A stretch of DNA of 64,000 nucleotides from JAUHWL01 sp964416385 (GCA_964416385.1 CAYQDW010000002.1:1-64000), one strand, 5' to 3'. Shown: positions 15,386 through 25,794, counted from the stretch's first letter. Notes: generated by a model not told the origin, from the letters alone. A program made the numbers and translations.

Positions 15386-15823
15386 ATGGCTAAAGAAGTA
15401 AGTAAAATTGTTAAGCTTCAGGTTAAAGGTGGACAGGCCAATCCTTCGCCACCCGTAGGTCCTGCACTAGGTGCTGCAGGGGTTAACATAATGGAATTTT
15501 GTAAGCAGTTTAATGCCCGTAGCCAAGATAAAATTGGCAAGGTGCTTCCTGTTTCAATTACCGTTTACAAAGACAAATCTTTTGACTTTGTTATCAAAAC
15601 CCCACCAGCAGCAGTGCAGTTACTAGAAGCTGCCAAGCTTAAAGGAGGTTCTGGAGAACCCAACCGTCAAAAAGTTGGAAAAGTTACTTGGGACCAAATT
15701 AAAGCCATTGCAGAAGATAAGATGCAAGATCTTAACTGCTTTACAGTAGAATCTGCAATGAGTATGGTGGCTGGTACGGCAAGAAGTATGGGACTAACAG
15801 TAACAGGCCCTAAGCCTTTCTAA
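15386..15823 (+). CDS. rplK: 50S ribosomal protein uL11
   Basis: A 145-residue protein of the GTPase-associated centre. Two domains are seen: the N-terminal domain with the proline-rich GGQANPSPPVGPALG helix (about residues 15-29) and the C-terminal rRNA-binding domain ending GTARSMGLTVTG. It opens the conserved rplK-rplA-rplJ-rplL block, 18 bases ahead of rplA. Length and sequence are typical and no Shine-Dalgarno sequence is present. Confidence 0.98.
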   Translation: MAKEVSKIVKLQVKGGQANPSPPVGPALGAAGVNIMEFCKQFNARSQDKIGKVLPVSITVYKDKSFDFVIKTPPAAVQLLEAAKLKGGSGEPNRQKVGKVTWDQIKAIAEDKMQDLNCFTVESAMSMVAGTARSMGLTVTGPKPF

Positions 15824-15841
15824 CCAAAAAATTGCGAAGCA

Positions 15842-16531
15842 ATGGGAAAATTAACAAAGAATCAAAAGAACGCGAAGGCTAAAATTGAAAAGGGTAAAGT
15901 TTATCCATTAAACGAGGCGTCTGCTTTGATTAAGGAAACAAGCTTTACCAAATTCGATTCTTCAGTTGACCTTGCTGTACGCTTGGGTGTAGATCCACGT
16001 AAAGCAAATCAAATGGTTCGCGGTGTAGTAACGCTTCCACATGGTACTGGTAAAACAGTTCGTGTGTTGGCTTTGGTAACGCCAGATAAAGAACAAGAAG
16101 CTAAAGATGCTGGTGCTGATCACGTTGGTCTTGATGAATATATCGAGAAAATCAAAGGTGGTTGGACAGATATTGATGTTATCATCACTATGCCATCAGT
16201 AATGGGTAAAATTGGTCCTCTAGGTCGTGTACTAGGGCCAAGAGGCTTAATGCCTAACCCTAAGAGCGGAACTGTTACAATGGATGTTGCAAAAGCTGTA
16301 AGCGATGTAAAAGGTGGTAAAATTGATTTCAAGGTTGACCGCTACGGAATTGTGCATGCAGGTATTGGTAAGGTTTCTTTTAGCAGCGATAAGATTAAAG
16401 AAAACGCTGAGGAAATGATAAAAACCCTTATTAAGATGAAACCTGTTGCTGCTAAAGGAACGTACATCAAAAGTATTTACCTAAGCAGTACTATGGGACC
16501 CGGTATTGCAATTGATTCTAAGTCAGTCTAA
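15842..16531 (+). CDS. rplA: 50S ribosomal protein uL1
   Basis: A 229-residue two-domain protein of the L1 stalk. The sequence VDLAVRLGVDPRKANQMVRGVVTLPHGTGK and the later MPSVMGKIGPLGRVLGPRGLMPNPKSGTVT block are the uL1 signatures. In other bacteria it binds 23S rRNA helix 76-78 and represses its own operon; a repressor site was not identified here. It is 20 bases ahead of rplJ. Confidence 0.98.
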   Translation: MGKLTKNQKNAKAKIEKGKVYPLNEASALIKETSFTKFDSSVDLAVRLGVDPRKANQMVRGVVTLPHGTGKTVRVLALVTPDKEQEAKDAGADHVGLDEYIEKIKGGWTDIDVIITMPSVMGKIGPLGRVLGPRGLMPNPKSGTVTMDVAKAVSDVKGGKIDFKVDRYGIVHAGIGKVSFSSDKIKENAEEMIKTLIKMKPVAAKGTYIKSIYLSSTMGPGIAIDSKSV

Positions 16532-16551
16532 TTTAAACACTTAACAGGAGA

Positions 16552-17073
16552 ATGACTCGCGAACAAAAAAATCAGGCAATTGAAGAACTAACAGGTATCC
16601 TTAATGCTACTAGCACCATTTATGTTGCTGATATAGCAGGTTTGGATGCCGCGCAATCTTCGCAACTAAGAAGGATGTGTTACCAAAAAGGAATACAGCT
16701 TTCTGTAGTAAAGAATACCCTCCTTAAGAAGGCAATGGAGAAGTCTGAAAAGAACTTTGAAGATCTCTACGTTACTTTAAAAGGCAATACTAGCATCATG
16801 CTTTCTGACACTGGTAATTTACCAGCTAAGCTTATTAAGGATATCCGCAAAAAACAAGAAAAGCCAATTTTAAAAGGGGCTTATATTGAAGAGGCTATCT
16901 ATGTAGGCGATGATCAGTTAGATACATTAGTATCTATCAAGTCTAAGGAAGAATTGTTAGGAGATATTATTGCATTGCTGCAGAGCCCTGCACGCAATGT
17001 TGTTTCAGCGCTTCAATCTAGTGGTGGCACCCTTGCGGGTCTACTAAAAACACTTGAAGAAAGAAACGCTTAA
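16552..17073 (+). CDS. rplJ: 50S ribosomal protein uL10
   Basis: A 173-residue stalk base protein that holds bL12 dimers. The N-terminal MTREQKNQAIEELTGILNATSTIYVADIAGL region and the C-terminal bL12-binding helix (NVVSALQSSGGTLAGLLKTLEE) are typical. The bases AGGAG lie before the ATG but with only one base of spacing, so they are unlikely to work as a Shine-Dalgarno sequence. There is no long leader for the classical L10 autoregulation. Confidence 0.97.
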   Translation: MTREQKNQAIEELTGILNATSTIYVADIAGLDAAQSSQLRRMCYQKGIQLSVVKNTLLKKAMEKSEKNFEDLYVTLKGNTSIMLSDTGNLPAKLIKDIRKKQEKPILKGAYIEEAIYVGDDQLDTLVSIKSKEELLGDIIALLQSPARNVVSALQSSGGTLAGLLKTLEERNA

Positions 17074-17134
17074 TAAATAGTGTACGCACTCGCTTCCATA
17101 TAAATAATAGAATTAAATTTTAAAAACAAGCAAA

Positions 17135-17515
17135 ATGGCTAATATCAATGAACTTGGCGATGCTCTTGTAAACTTAACAGTAAAAGAAGTACAAGAACTT
17201 GCTAATTACTTGAAAGAAACTTACGGTATTGAACCAGCTGCTGCAGCTGTTGCAGTTGCCGCGGGTCCTGGTGCTGGTGGTGGAGAAGCTGCTGTAGAAG
17301 AGAAAACCGAATTTGACGTGATCTTAAAAGCAGCTGGCGCTTCTAAACTTGCCGTAGTAAAACTAGTTAAAGAACTTACTGGTTTAGGCCTTAAAGAAGC
17401 AAAAGAAAAGGTAGATAACGCTCCTCAATCAATCAAAGAGGGTGTTACTAAAGATGAAGCTGAAGCTTTGAAGAAGCAGCTTGAAGAAGCTGGAGCTGAG
17501 GTAGAACTCAAGTAA
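17135..17515 (+). CDS. rplL: 50S ribosomal protein bL12
   Basis: A 126-residue acidic stalk protein that recruits translation GTPases. The N-terminal dimer domain, an Ala/Gly-rich hinge (AAAAVAVAAGPGAGGG near residues 35-50) and the C-terminal factor-binding domain (KTEFDVILKAAGASKLAVVKLVKELTGLGLKEAKEKVD) are in order. It is followed by a long hairpin that may reduce transcription into rpoBC. Confidence 0.98.
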   Translation: MANINELGDALVNLTVKEVQELANYLKETYGIEPAAAAVAVAAGPGAGGGEAAVEEKTEFDVILKAAGASKLAVVKLVKELTGLGLKEAKEKVDNAPQSIKEGVTKDEAEALKKQLEEAGAEVELK

Positions 17516-17537
17516 TTGAACCATAAAGGTTTTAACA

Positions 17538-17580
17538 GGTTTAGGTCTTCCCCTATATTTTATAGGGCTAGGCCTAAACC
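17538..17580 (+). terminator. Attenuator-like hairpin between rplL and rpoB
   Basis: GGTTTAGG at 17538-17545 pairs with CCTAAACC at 17573-17580, and an inner stem CCCTAT/ATAGGG closes the loop. Four T residues follow (CTTTT). The size is that of an intrinsic terminator, and partial termination or RNA processing here would lower RNA polymerase subunit output relative to bL12, as is known for E. coli by other means. Confidence 0.65.
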
Positions 17581-17612
17581 CTTTTGTGTATAATAAACAT
17601 TAATTGCTCATC

Positions 17613-20600
17613 ATGGCAAACAACGCTGCGTCTGCAACAAAAAATCGTGTCAATTTTTCGTCAACATTCGTAAAGACAGATTATCCAGATTTCTTAGATA
17701 TTCAGTTGCGCTCTTTTTACGAGTTCTTTCAAATTGATACAAAACCCGAAAACCGAACCATTGAAGGCTTATATAATGTTTTCGCGGAAAATTTCCCGAT
17801 TACAGATGCAAGAAACCAATTCGTTCTTGAGTTTCTTGACTATTTTATCGACCCTCCACGTTACAGCGAGGTAGAATGTATTGAACGAGGTCTTACATAC
17901 AGCGTACCACTTAAGGCTCGCCTTAAGCTATACTGTACAGATCCTGAACATGAAGATTTTGAAACAATGGTGCAAGATGTTTATCTAGGCACCATTCCCT
18001 ATATGACCAACAGAGGTACCTTCATTGTGAATGGTGCTGAGCGTGTAATTGTTTCTCAGTTACATAGATCTCCTGGTGTATTTTTTGGACAGAGCTACCA
18101 CGCAAATGGTACCAAGCTTTACTCTGCTCGTATTATTCCTTTTAAAGGCTCATGGATTGAATTTGCCACAGATATCAACCATGTGATGTATGCCTACATC
18201 GATCGCAAGAAAAAGTTACCAGTTACTACGCTATTTAGAGCAATTGGTTACGAGCGTGATAAGGATATCCTTGAAATATTTGACCTGGCAGACGAGGTTA
18301 AGGTTTCTAAGGCGGCCTTAAAAAGATCTCTTGGTAGAAAACTTGCCGCCCGTGTGCTAAAAACATGGATAGAAGACTTTGTTGATGAAGATACTGGTGA
18401 AGTTGTTTCTATTGAGCGTAACGAGGTAATCTTAGATCGCGATACGGTACTTGAAAAAGAACACCTTGAAGAAATTTTGGACGCAGAAGTGCAAACCATC
18501 CTTTTGCACAAAGAAGATGTTCAAAGCTCTGAGTATGCGATAATTTATAACACGCTCCAAAAAGACCCAACAAACTCTGAAAAAGAAGCAGTAGAGCATA
18601 TCTATCGCCAACTTCGTAATGCAGAACCGCCAGATGAAGAAACAGCCCGCGGTATTATAGATAAGCTTTTCTTTAGTGAGCAGCGCTATAATTTAGGTGA
18701 GGTTGGCCGTTACAGATTAAACAAAAAGTTAGGCTTGAATATTGAAAATGATGTTCAGGTACTAACTAAAGAGGATATCATCTCTATCATTAAATACTTG
18801 ATTGAGCTTATCAATTCAAAAGCTGAAGTTGATGATATCGATCACCTTAGTAACAGACGTGTACGTACCGTAGGTGAGCAACTTGCAAACCAATTTGGTG
18901 TGGGTTTAGCACGTATGGCGCGTACTATTCGTGAGCGTATGAATGTTCGCGATAATGAAGTATTTACACCAATTGATCTGATTAACGCCAAGACTTTGTC
19001 TTCTGTAATCAATTCATTCTTCGGTACAAACCAGCTATCTCAGTTTATGGATCAAACTAACCCGCTTAGTGAGGTTACCCATAAACGTAGAATGTCAGCG
19101 TTAGGACCAGGTGGTTTGAGTCGTGAGCGTGCAGGTTTCGAAGTACGTGACGTACACTATACGCACTACGGCCGTCTTTGCCCTATTGAAACACCTGAAG
19201 GTCCAAACATTGGTCTTATATCTTCTCTTTGTGTTTATGCTAAAGTTAATAGCATGGGCTTTATTGAAACACCCTACCACGAAGTTAAAAATGGTAAGGT
19301 AGAATTAAATAATCCGCCTATTTACCTTAGCGCTGAAGAGGAAGAAGAGAAGGTTATTGCCCAAGCAAATGCACCACTGCAAGAAGATGGCACTTTTCTT
19401 AATAACCGTGTAAAGGCACGTGAAGAAGGTGATTTCCCAATGGTTGAGCCATCAGATTTGCATTTGATGGACGTTGCGCCTAACCAGATTGCATCAATTT
19501 CTGCATCGTTAATTCCATTCTTAGAGCACGATGATGCTAACCGTGCCCTGATGGGAAGTAACATGATGCGTCAAGCGGTACCATTGCTTCGTCCTGAGGC
19601 GCCAGTGGTTGGTACAGGCTTAGAGCGCCAAGTTGCTCGTGATAGCCGCGTATTGATTAACGCAGAAGGTGCTGGTGTTGTAGAATATGTAGATGCTGAA
19701 GAGATTCACATCCTTTATGATAAAACTGAAGATGAAAAACTTGTAAGCTTTGATGATGATATTAAAATTTACAGACTTCCTAAGTTTCAAAAAACCAATC
19801 AAGGCACAGCAATCAACCTAAAGCCAATTGTGCGTAAAGGTGATCGCGTTGAGAAAGGTCAGGTATTGTGCGAAGGCTATGCCACACAAGATGGTGAGCT
19901 CGCTTTAGGACGTAACATGCTTGTTGCCTTTATGCCTTGGAAGGGTTACAACTTTGAAGATGCCATCGTTATTAGTGAGCGCGTTGTTAAAGAAGACCTA
20001 TTTACTTCTATTCATATAGATGAGTATTCATTAGAAGTACGTGACACTAAACTAGGGGCTGAAGAACTTACAGCAGATATACCAAATGTGAGCGAAGAGG
20101 CTACCAAAGACCTTGACGAAAACGGTATTATCCGCGTGGGTGCTGAGATTAAGCCAGGTGATATCCTTATCGGTAAAATCACACCTAAAGGCGAGTCTGA
20201 TCCTTCTCCAGAAGAGAAACTATTACGAGCCATCTTTGGCGACAAGGCTGGTGATGTTAAAGATGCATCACTAAAAGCATCTCCTTCTTTGAGCGGTGTT
20301 GTTATTGACAAGAAATTGTTCTCGCGCGCAATTAAAGATAAGCGCCAACGCGTAAGAGACAAAGAAGAGATGGAATTGCTAGACAAAGAATTCAACATGA
20401 AAGTTGAAACCATGCGTCAGCTATTCCTAGAGAAGCTAGCCACTCTTGTACAGGGTAAAACTTGTCAAGGTGTAATGAATGATCTTAACGAGGTAGTTAT
20501 TCCTAAGGGAACTAAATTCACCCTAAAAGTACTTAACAGCATAGATGATTATACACGTCTTACTGGTGGTGCTTGGACGGTAGATGAAGATAAGAATACC

Positions 20601-21434
20601 TTAATAAAGAGTCTCATCCACAACTTTAAGATTAAAGTAAATGATTTGGCTGGCTATCATAGAAGAAAGAAATACACCATGACCGTTGGTGATGAACTTC
20701 CTCCTGGTATCGTTAAGCTGGCTAAAGTTTATATCGCCAAAAAGCGTAAACTTAAGGTGGGTGATAAAATGGCTGGACGTCACGGTAATAAGGGTATTGT
20801 TGCCCGTATTACCAGAGCCGAGGATATGCCGTTCTTGGAGGATGGTACCCCGGTAGACATTGTTCTAAACCCATTAGGTGTACCATCGCGGATGAACATT
20901 GGTCAGATTTATGAAACTGTACTTGGCTGGGCTGGCTTAAAACTTAATCAGAAGTTTGCAACACCAATTTTTGATGGTGCTAGCTTAGATGATATCAGCA
21001 GTTACATTCAAAAAGCTGGATTGCCACCATTTGGACATACATTCTTGTTTGACGGTGGTACTGGCGAGCGCTTTGACCAAAAAGCAACCGTAGGTGTAAT
21101 CTATATGCTTAAACTTGGCCACATGGTTGATGATAAGATGCATGCCCGCTCTATAGGACCATACTCATTAATTACGCAACAGCCTTTAGGTGGTAAAGCA
21201 CAATTTGGTGGTCAGCGTTTTGGTGAGATGGAGGTTTGGGCGCTAGAGGCGTTCGGTGCTTCTAACATCTTGCGTGAAATCTTAACAATAAAATCGGATG
21301 ACGTTGTTGGCCGTGCCAAGTCTTACGAGTCAATTGTTAAGGGCGAACGTATGCCTGAGCCTGGAATACCCGAATCATTCAATGTATTGCTACATGAATT
21401 GAACGGATTAGGTCTTAAAATTTCAATGGATTAA
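17613..21434 (+). CDS. rpoB: DNA-directed RNA polymerase subunit beta
   Basis: A 1273-residue subunit of core RNA polymerase. Recognisable blocks include the rifampicin-region sequence FFGTNQLSQFMDQTNPLSEVTHKRRMSALGPGGL, the DVHYTHYGRLCPIETPEGPNIGLI block, and the C-terminal GGQRFGEMEVWALEAFGA segment. The rifampicin pocket appears to be of the sensitive type. The ATG at 17613 (MANNAASATK) was chosen over an in-frame TTG at 17604. It shares the ribosomal-protein/RNA polymerase operon with rpoC. Confidence 0.98.
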   Translation: MANNAASATKNRVNFSSTFVKTDYPDFLDIQLRSFYEFFQIDTKPENRTIEGLYNVFAENFPITDARNQFVLEFLDYFIDPPRYSEVECIERGLTYSVPLKARLKLYCTDPEHEDFETMVQDVYLGTIPYMTNRGTFIVNGAERVIVSQLHRSPGVFFGQSYHANGTKLYSARIIPFKGSWIEFATDINHVMYAYIDRKKKLPVTTLFRAIGYERDKDILEIFDLADEVKVSKAALKRSLGRKLAARVLKTWIEDFVDEDTGEVVSIERNEVILDRDTVLEKEHLEEILDAEVQTILLHKEDVQSSEYAIIYNTLQKDPTNSEKEAVEHIYRQLRNAEPPDEETARGIIDKLFFSEQRYNLGEVGRYRLNKKLGLNIENDVQVLTKEDIISIIKYLIELINSKAEVDDIDHLSNRRVRTVGEQLANQFGVGLARMARTIRERMNVRDNEVFTPIDLINAKTLSSVINSFFGTNQLSQFMDQTNPLSEVTHKRRMSALGPGGLSRERAGFEVRDVHYTHYGRLCPIETPEGPNIGLISSLCVYAKVNSMGFIETPYHEVKNGKVELNNPPIYLSAEEEEEKVIAQANAPLQEDGTFLNNRVKAREEGDFPMVEPSDLHLMDVAPNQIASISASLIPFLEHDDANRALMGSNMMRQAVPLLRPEAPVVGTGLERQVARDSRVLINAEGAGVVEYVDAEEIHILYDKTEDEKLVSFDDDIKIYRLPKFQKTNQGTAINLKPIVRKGDRVEKGQVLCEGYATQDGELALGRNMLVAFMPWKGYNFEDAIVISERVVKEDLFTSIHIDEYSLEVRDTKLGAEELTADIPNVSEEATKDLDENGIIRVGAEIKPGDILIGKITPKGESDPSPEEKLLRAIFGDKAGDVKDASLKASPSLSGVVIDKKLFSRAIKDKRQRVRDKEEMELLDKEFNMKVETMRQLFLEKLATLVQGKTCQGVMNDLNEVVIPKGTKFTLKVLNSIDDYTRLTGGAWTVDEDKNTLIKSLIHNFKIKVNDLAGYHRRKKYTMTVGDELPPGIVKLAKVYIAKKRKLKVGDKMAGRHGNKGIVARITRAEDMPFLEDGTPVDIVLNPLGVPSRMNIGQIYETVLGWAGLKLNQKFATPIFDGASLDDISSYIQKAGLPPFGHTFLFDGGTGERFDQKATVGVIYMLKLGHMVDDKMHARSIGPYSLITQQPLGGKAQFGGQRFGEMEVWALEAFGASNILREILTIKSDDVVGRAKSYESIVKGERMPEPGIPESFNVLLHELNGLGLKISMD

Positions 21435-21444
21435 GAATAGTAAG

Positions 21445-21468
21445 GGGATGTTGCGCAAGCAACATCCC
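21445..21468 (+). other. Perfect hairpin with GCAA tetraloop between rpoB and rpoC
   Basis: GGGATGTTGC and GCAACATCCC form a perfect 10-bp stem around a GCAA (GNRA) loop. No T-run follows, so it is not a standard terminator. It occupies most of the 60-base gap between rpoB and rpoC. A role in mRNA processing or stability is inferred. Confidence 0.8.
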
Positions 21469-21494
21469 TAAATAACATAAATTTCTCGCGTATT

Positions 21495-24400
21495 ATGGCT
21501 TTGAGAAAAAACGAAAAATCACAAACAAGCGCATTTAAGCAAATTACCATCAGCCTTTCTTCTCCAGAAGAACTACTCGAAATGAGTTTTGGCGAGGTGC
21601 TTAAACCAGAAACCATTAACTATCGCACGCACAAACCAGAGCGTGATGGTCTTTTCTGCGAACGTATTTTTGGTCCGGTAAAAGACTATGAATGTGCTTG
21701 TGGAAAGTATAAGCGTATCCGTTATAAGGGTATCGTTTGTGATCGATGCGGTGTTGAAGTAACAGAGAAAAAAGTGCGTAGAGAGCGCGTAGGTCACATC
21801 AGTTTGGTGGTACCTGTAGTGCATATTTGGTACTTCCGCTCATTACCAAACAAAATTGGTTACTTGCTTGGCTTGCCATCCAAGAAGTTGGATATGATTA
21901 TTTATTACGAGCGCTATGCCGTAATTCAGCCAGGTATTGCAACAGATGCAGAAGGTAACCCGTTAGAGGTTATGCAATTTTTAACGGAGGAAGAGTATCT
22001 AGATATTTTAGAGAAAATACCCGTTGAAAACCAATATCTAGATGATACAGATCCGAATAAATTCATCGCAAAAATGGGTGGTGAAGCAATTATCGGATTA
22101 TTACAACGTATGAATCTCGATGAGCTTTCATACGACCTTCGCCATAAAGCAAATACAGAAACCAGCCAGCAACGTAAGCAGGAAGCTTTAAAGCGTTTGC
22201 AAGTTGTAGAGTCTCTACGTGATGCAAATAATCATATAGAAAACCGTCCAGAATGGATGGTTATGAAGGTGATCCCTGTGATACCACCAGAGCTTAGACC
22301 ATTAGTGCCTTTAGATGGTGGTCGTTTTGCAACATCAGACCTCAATGATTTGTACCGTAGAGTAATCATTCGTAACAACCGCCTAAAGCGTCTACTAGAA
22401 ATCAAGGCGCCAGAAGTAATCTTGCGTAATGAAAAGCGTATGCTTCAAGAATCTGTTGATTCTTTATTTGATAATACACGTAAGAGCAGCGCTGTAAAAA
22501 CGGAATCTAACAGAGCCTTAAAATCACTTTCTGATAGCTTAAAAGGTAAGCAAGGTCGTTTTAGACAAAACCTCTTAGGTAAGCGTGTTGACTATTCTGC
22601 ACGTTCAGTAATTGTTGTTGGACCAGAATTGAAGCTTCATGAGTGTGGTTTGCCAAAGGATATTGCAGCAGAATTATTCAAGCCGTTTATCATTCGTAAA
22701 CTCATAGAAAGAGGTATCGTTAAAACGGTAAAATCTGCCAAGAAGATTATAGACCGCCGCGATCCTGTAGTTTGGGATATTCTAGAAAACGTGATGAAAG
22801 GTCATCCGGTATTGCTAAACCGTGCACCAACACTTCACCGTTTAGGTATCCAAGCATTTCAGCCTAAGCTAATTGAAGGTAAGGCCATTCAACTTCACCC
22901 ACTTGTATGTACGGCATTTAATGCAGACTTTGATGGTGACCAGATGGCTGTACACTTACCTTTAGGACCGGCCGCAGTATTAGAAGCGCAAATTTTAATG
23001 TTGGCTTCTCATAATATTTTGAACCCGGCTAATGGTTCGCCAATTACAGTACCTTCTCAAGACATGGTTCTTGGTTTGTACTACATGACAAAAGCACGTA
23101 AATCTACGCCAGATCACCATGTTAAGGGTGAAGGACTCATTTTCTACTCAGCAGAAGAAGTGCGTATTGCACTTAATGAGCGCAAAGTTGATTTGCACGC
23201 AATCATAAAAGTAAAAGCCAATGTAGATGAGAATGGTACGTTGGTAAACAAGTTGATAGAAACCACTGTAGGCCGCGTACTCTTTAATCAAGTGGTACCG
23301 CCAAGCGTTGGTTTTATCAATGAACTGCTAACTAAAAAGGCACTTCGCGAAATCATCGCTGGTATCTTACGCAAAACAGACATCAAGCAAACTGCAGAGT
23401 TTCTTGATGATATGAAACAGCTTGGATATGGCCACGCCTTTAGAGGAGGATTATCATTCTCACTTGAAGATATCATTATTCCTGAGGCAAAAGAAGCTTT
23501 GATTAACCAAGCAGCAGAAGAGGTAGAAATGATCCATCAGAATTACAACATGGGTCTTATTACCAATAATGAGCGTTACAATCAGGTTATTGATGTTTGG
23601 ACAACTACAAATGCACAGCTAACCCAAGCAGCCATGAACTCATTGAGTTCAGATCGTCAGGGCTTTAACCCGATCTATATGATGCTTGACTCTGGTGCAC
23701 GGGGTAGTAAAGAACAGATTCGTCAGCTCTCTGGTATGCGTGGTTTGATGGCTAAGCCTCAAAAGTCTGGCTCAGGTGGAGGAGAAATCATCGAAAACCC
23801 GATTATCTCTAACTTTAAAGAAGGGCTTTCAATCCTTGAGTACTTTATTTCTACACACGGTGCACGTAAAGGTCTTGCTGATACGGCTCTTAAAACGGCA
23901 GATGCTGGTTACCTAACCAGACGTTTAGTAGACGTTGCGCAAGATGTTGTTATTACAGAAGAAGATTGTGGTACACTACGTGGCGTTGAAGTAACTGCAC
24001 TTAAGAAAAATGAAGAAGTAGTAGAGCCGCTATTTGAGCGCATATTAGGCCGTGTATCTCTGCACGATGTAGTGAACCCGTTAAATGGAGAAATCTACGT
24101 TAAGGCCGGAGAAGAGATTACTGATGAAGTTGCTACACGCATAGAAGAATCTCCGCTAGACATGGTTGAAGTTCGTAGTGCTTTATCTTGTGAAAGTAAA
24201 AAAGGCATCTGTGCCAAGTGTTATGGCCGCAACCTAAGCACCAACCGTATGGTTCAAGCAGGTGAAGCTGTAGGTGTAATTGCTGCACAAAGTATTGGTG
24301 AACCAGGAACGCAATTAACACTACGTACATTCCACGTGGGAGGTACTGCCGGTAACGTTTCTGAAGAAAACAAGCTTATCGCCAAATTTGCTGGTAGAGT

Positions 24401-25793
24401 AGAGTTAGAAGACGTACGTACGGTTAAGGGCGAAAATGCTGAAGGAGAAACCGTAGAAATCGTTATCGGAAGAACTGGTGAAATGAAATTGATTGATGAG
24501 AGCACCGGTATTTCTGTGATGACAAACATTGTACCTTATGGTTCTACCATTCAGGTAAAAGACGGTCAAGTTGTAGAAAAAGGTGCAGTAATCTGCTCTT
24601 GGGACCCTTATAACGCGGTTATTATTTCAGAATATGCAGGTAAGATTGGTTACCAAGACATCGTTCAAAATGTAACCTACAAGGTTGAAATTGATGAACA
24701 AACTGGTTTCCAAGACAAGGTTATTTCTGAATCTAAGAATAGAAAGCTCGTGCCAACTATTCAGATTTTAGACAGCAAAGGTCTTGAGATTAAACATTAT
24801 ACACTGCCTGTAGGTGCACACCTTATGGTAGAAGACGGCGAAGCTATTAAAGCTGGTAAGGTATTAGTTAAAATACCACGTAAATCTGCTAAAGCGGGTG
24901 ATATCACCGGTGGTTTACCACGTGTAACAGAATTATTTGAAGCACGTAACCCATCTAACCCTGCCGTTGTTAGTGAAATTGATGGTATCGTTTCTTATGG
25001 TAAAATCAAGCGTGGTAACCGTGAAGTTATCGTAGAATCACGTACAGGAGAGGTTAAGAAGTATCTAATCAACCTTAGTAAGCAGATACTTGTGCAAGAA
25101 AATGATTTTGTGAAAGCGGGTATGCCGTTGAGCGATGGCGCCATTACGCCAAGTGATATTCTTGCCATTCAGGGGCCAACCGCGGTACAAGAGTACTTGG
25201 TTAATGAGATCCAAGAAGTATATCGCTTACAGGGTGTGAAGATTAATGACAAGCATTTTGAGGTTATTGTACGCCAAATGATGCGTAAGGTTGAAATTCA
25301 AGATGCTGGAGATACGCACTTCTTAGAGAGAAATTTGGTTCATGCCATAGACTTTATTGAGGAGAATGACAATATCTACGGTAAAAAAGTAATCACTGAC
25401 AGTGGCGATTCTGACCGCTTTAAGGCAGGTCAAATCATCTCTGCACGTGAGCTACGTGATGAAAATAGCTTGTTGAAGCGCCAAGATAAAGCACTTGTTC
25501 AAGCACGTGACGCCCAGCCAGCAACGGCTACTCCAGAGCTACAGGGTATTACAAGAGCATCATTGCAAACCAAGTCATTTATCTCTGCTGCATCATTCCA
25601 AGAAACAACTAAGGTATTAAATGAAGCTGCAGTGAGCGGTAAAGTTGACTTCCTTGAAGGATTGAAAGAAAATGTGATTGTAGGTCATAAGATTCCTGCG
25701 GGTACTGGTATGAAGCGCTGGGATGGTCTATTGGTAGGTAGCCAAGAAGAATATGATGAAATGATGGCGCGTAAAACGGTAAACGTAGAATAA
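21495..25793 (+). CDS. rpoC: DNA-directed RNA polymerase subunit beta'
   Basis: A 1432-residue subunit carrying the active site. The N-terminal zinc ribbon (CACGKYKRIRYKGIVCDRCG) is near residues 67-88, the catalytic magnesium motif NADFDGD is at 476-482, the trigger-loop and bridge-helix region follow, and a second zinc site (CESKKGICAKCYG) is near residue 900. The length is normal for Bacteroidota. The DUF3467 gene starts two bases after the stop, so it belongs to the same operon. Confidence 0.98.
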   Translation: MALRKNEKSQTSAFKQITISLSSPEELLEMSFGEVLKPETINYRTHKPERDGLFCERIFGPVKDYECACGKYKRIRYKGIVCDRCGVEVTEKKVRRERVGHISLVVPVVHIWYFRSLPNKIGYLLGLPSKKLDMIIYYERYAVIQPGIATDAEGNPLEVMQFLTEEEYLDILEKIPVENQYLDDTDPNKFIAKMGGEAIIGLLQRMNLDELSYDLRHKANTETSQQRKQEALKRLQVVESLRDANNHIENRPEWMVMKVIPVIPPELRPLVPLDGGRFATSDLNDLYRRVIIRNNRLKRLLEIKAPEVILRNEKRMLQESVDSLFDNTRKSSAVKTESNRALKSLSDSLKGKQGRFRQNLLGKRVDYSARSVIVVGPELKLHECGLPKDIAAELFKPFIIRKLIERGIVKTVKSAKKIIDRRDPVVWDILENVMKGHPVLLNRAPTLHRLGIQAFQPKLIEGKAIQLHPLVCTAFNADFDGDQMAVHLPLGPAAVLEAQILMLASHNILNPANGSPITVPSQDMVLGLYYMTKARKSTPDHHVKGEGLIFYSAEEVRIALNERKVDLHAIIKVKANVDENGTLVNKLIETTVGRVLFNQVVPPSVGFINELLTKKALREIIAGILRKTDIKQTAEFLDDMKQLGYGHAFRGGLSFSLEDIIIPEAKEALINQAAEEVEMIHQNYNMGLITNNERYNQVIDVWTTTNAQLTQAAMNSLSSDRQGFNPIYMMLDSGARGSKEQIRQLSGMRGLMAKPQKSGSGGGEIIENPIISNFKEGLSILEYFISTHGARKGLADTALKTADAGYLTRRLVDVAQDVVITEEDCGTLRGVEVTALKKNEEVVEPLFERILGRVSLHDVVNPLNGEIYVKAGEEITDEVATRIEESPLDMVEVRSALSCESKKGICAKCYGRNLSTNRMVQAGEAVGVIAAQSIGEPGTQLTLRTFHVGGTAGNVSEENKLIAKFAGRVELEDVRTVKGENAEGETVEIVIGRTGEMKLIDESTGISVMTNIVPYGSTIQVKDGQVVEKGAVICSWDPYNAVIISEYAGKIGYQDIVQNVTYKVEIDEQTGFQDKVISESKNRKLVPTIQILDSKGLEIKHYTLPVGAHLMVEDGEAIKAGKVLVKIPRKSAKAGDITGGLPRVTELFEARNPSNPAVVSEIDGIVSYGKIKRGNREVIVESRTGEVKKYLINLSKQILVQENDFVKAGMPLSDGAITPSDILAIQGPTAVQEYLVNEIQEVYRLQGVKINDKHFEVIVRQMMRKVEIQDAGDTHFLERNLVHAIDFIEENDNIYGKKVITDSGDSDRFKAGQIISARELRDENSLLKRQDKALVQARDAQPATATPELQGITRASLQTKSFISAASFQETTKVLNEAAVSGKVDFLEGLKENVIVGHKIPAGTGMKRWDGLLVGSQEEYDEMMARKTVNVE

Positions 25794-25794
25794 C

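Noticed and set aside
16546..16552. AGGAG before rplJ as a second Shine-Dalgarno sequence
   Set aside because: Only one base lies between it and the ATG, too close for base pairing in initiation; probably coincidence.
17613..25793. Several minus-strand frames of 60-133 codons inside rpoB and rpoC
   Set aside because: They are out-of-frame shadows of strongly conserved genes and show no independent features.
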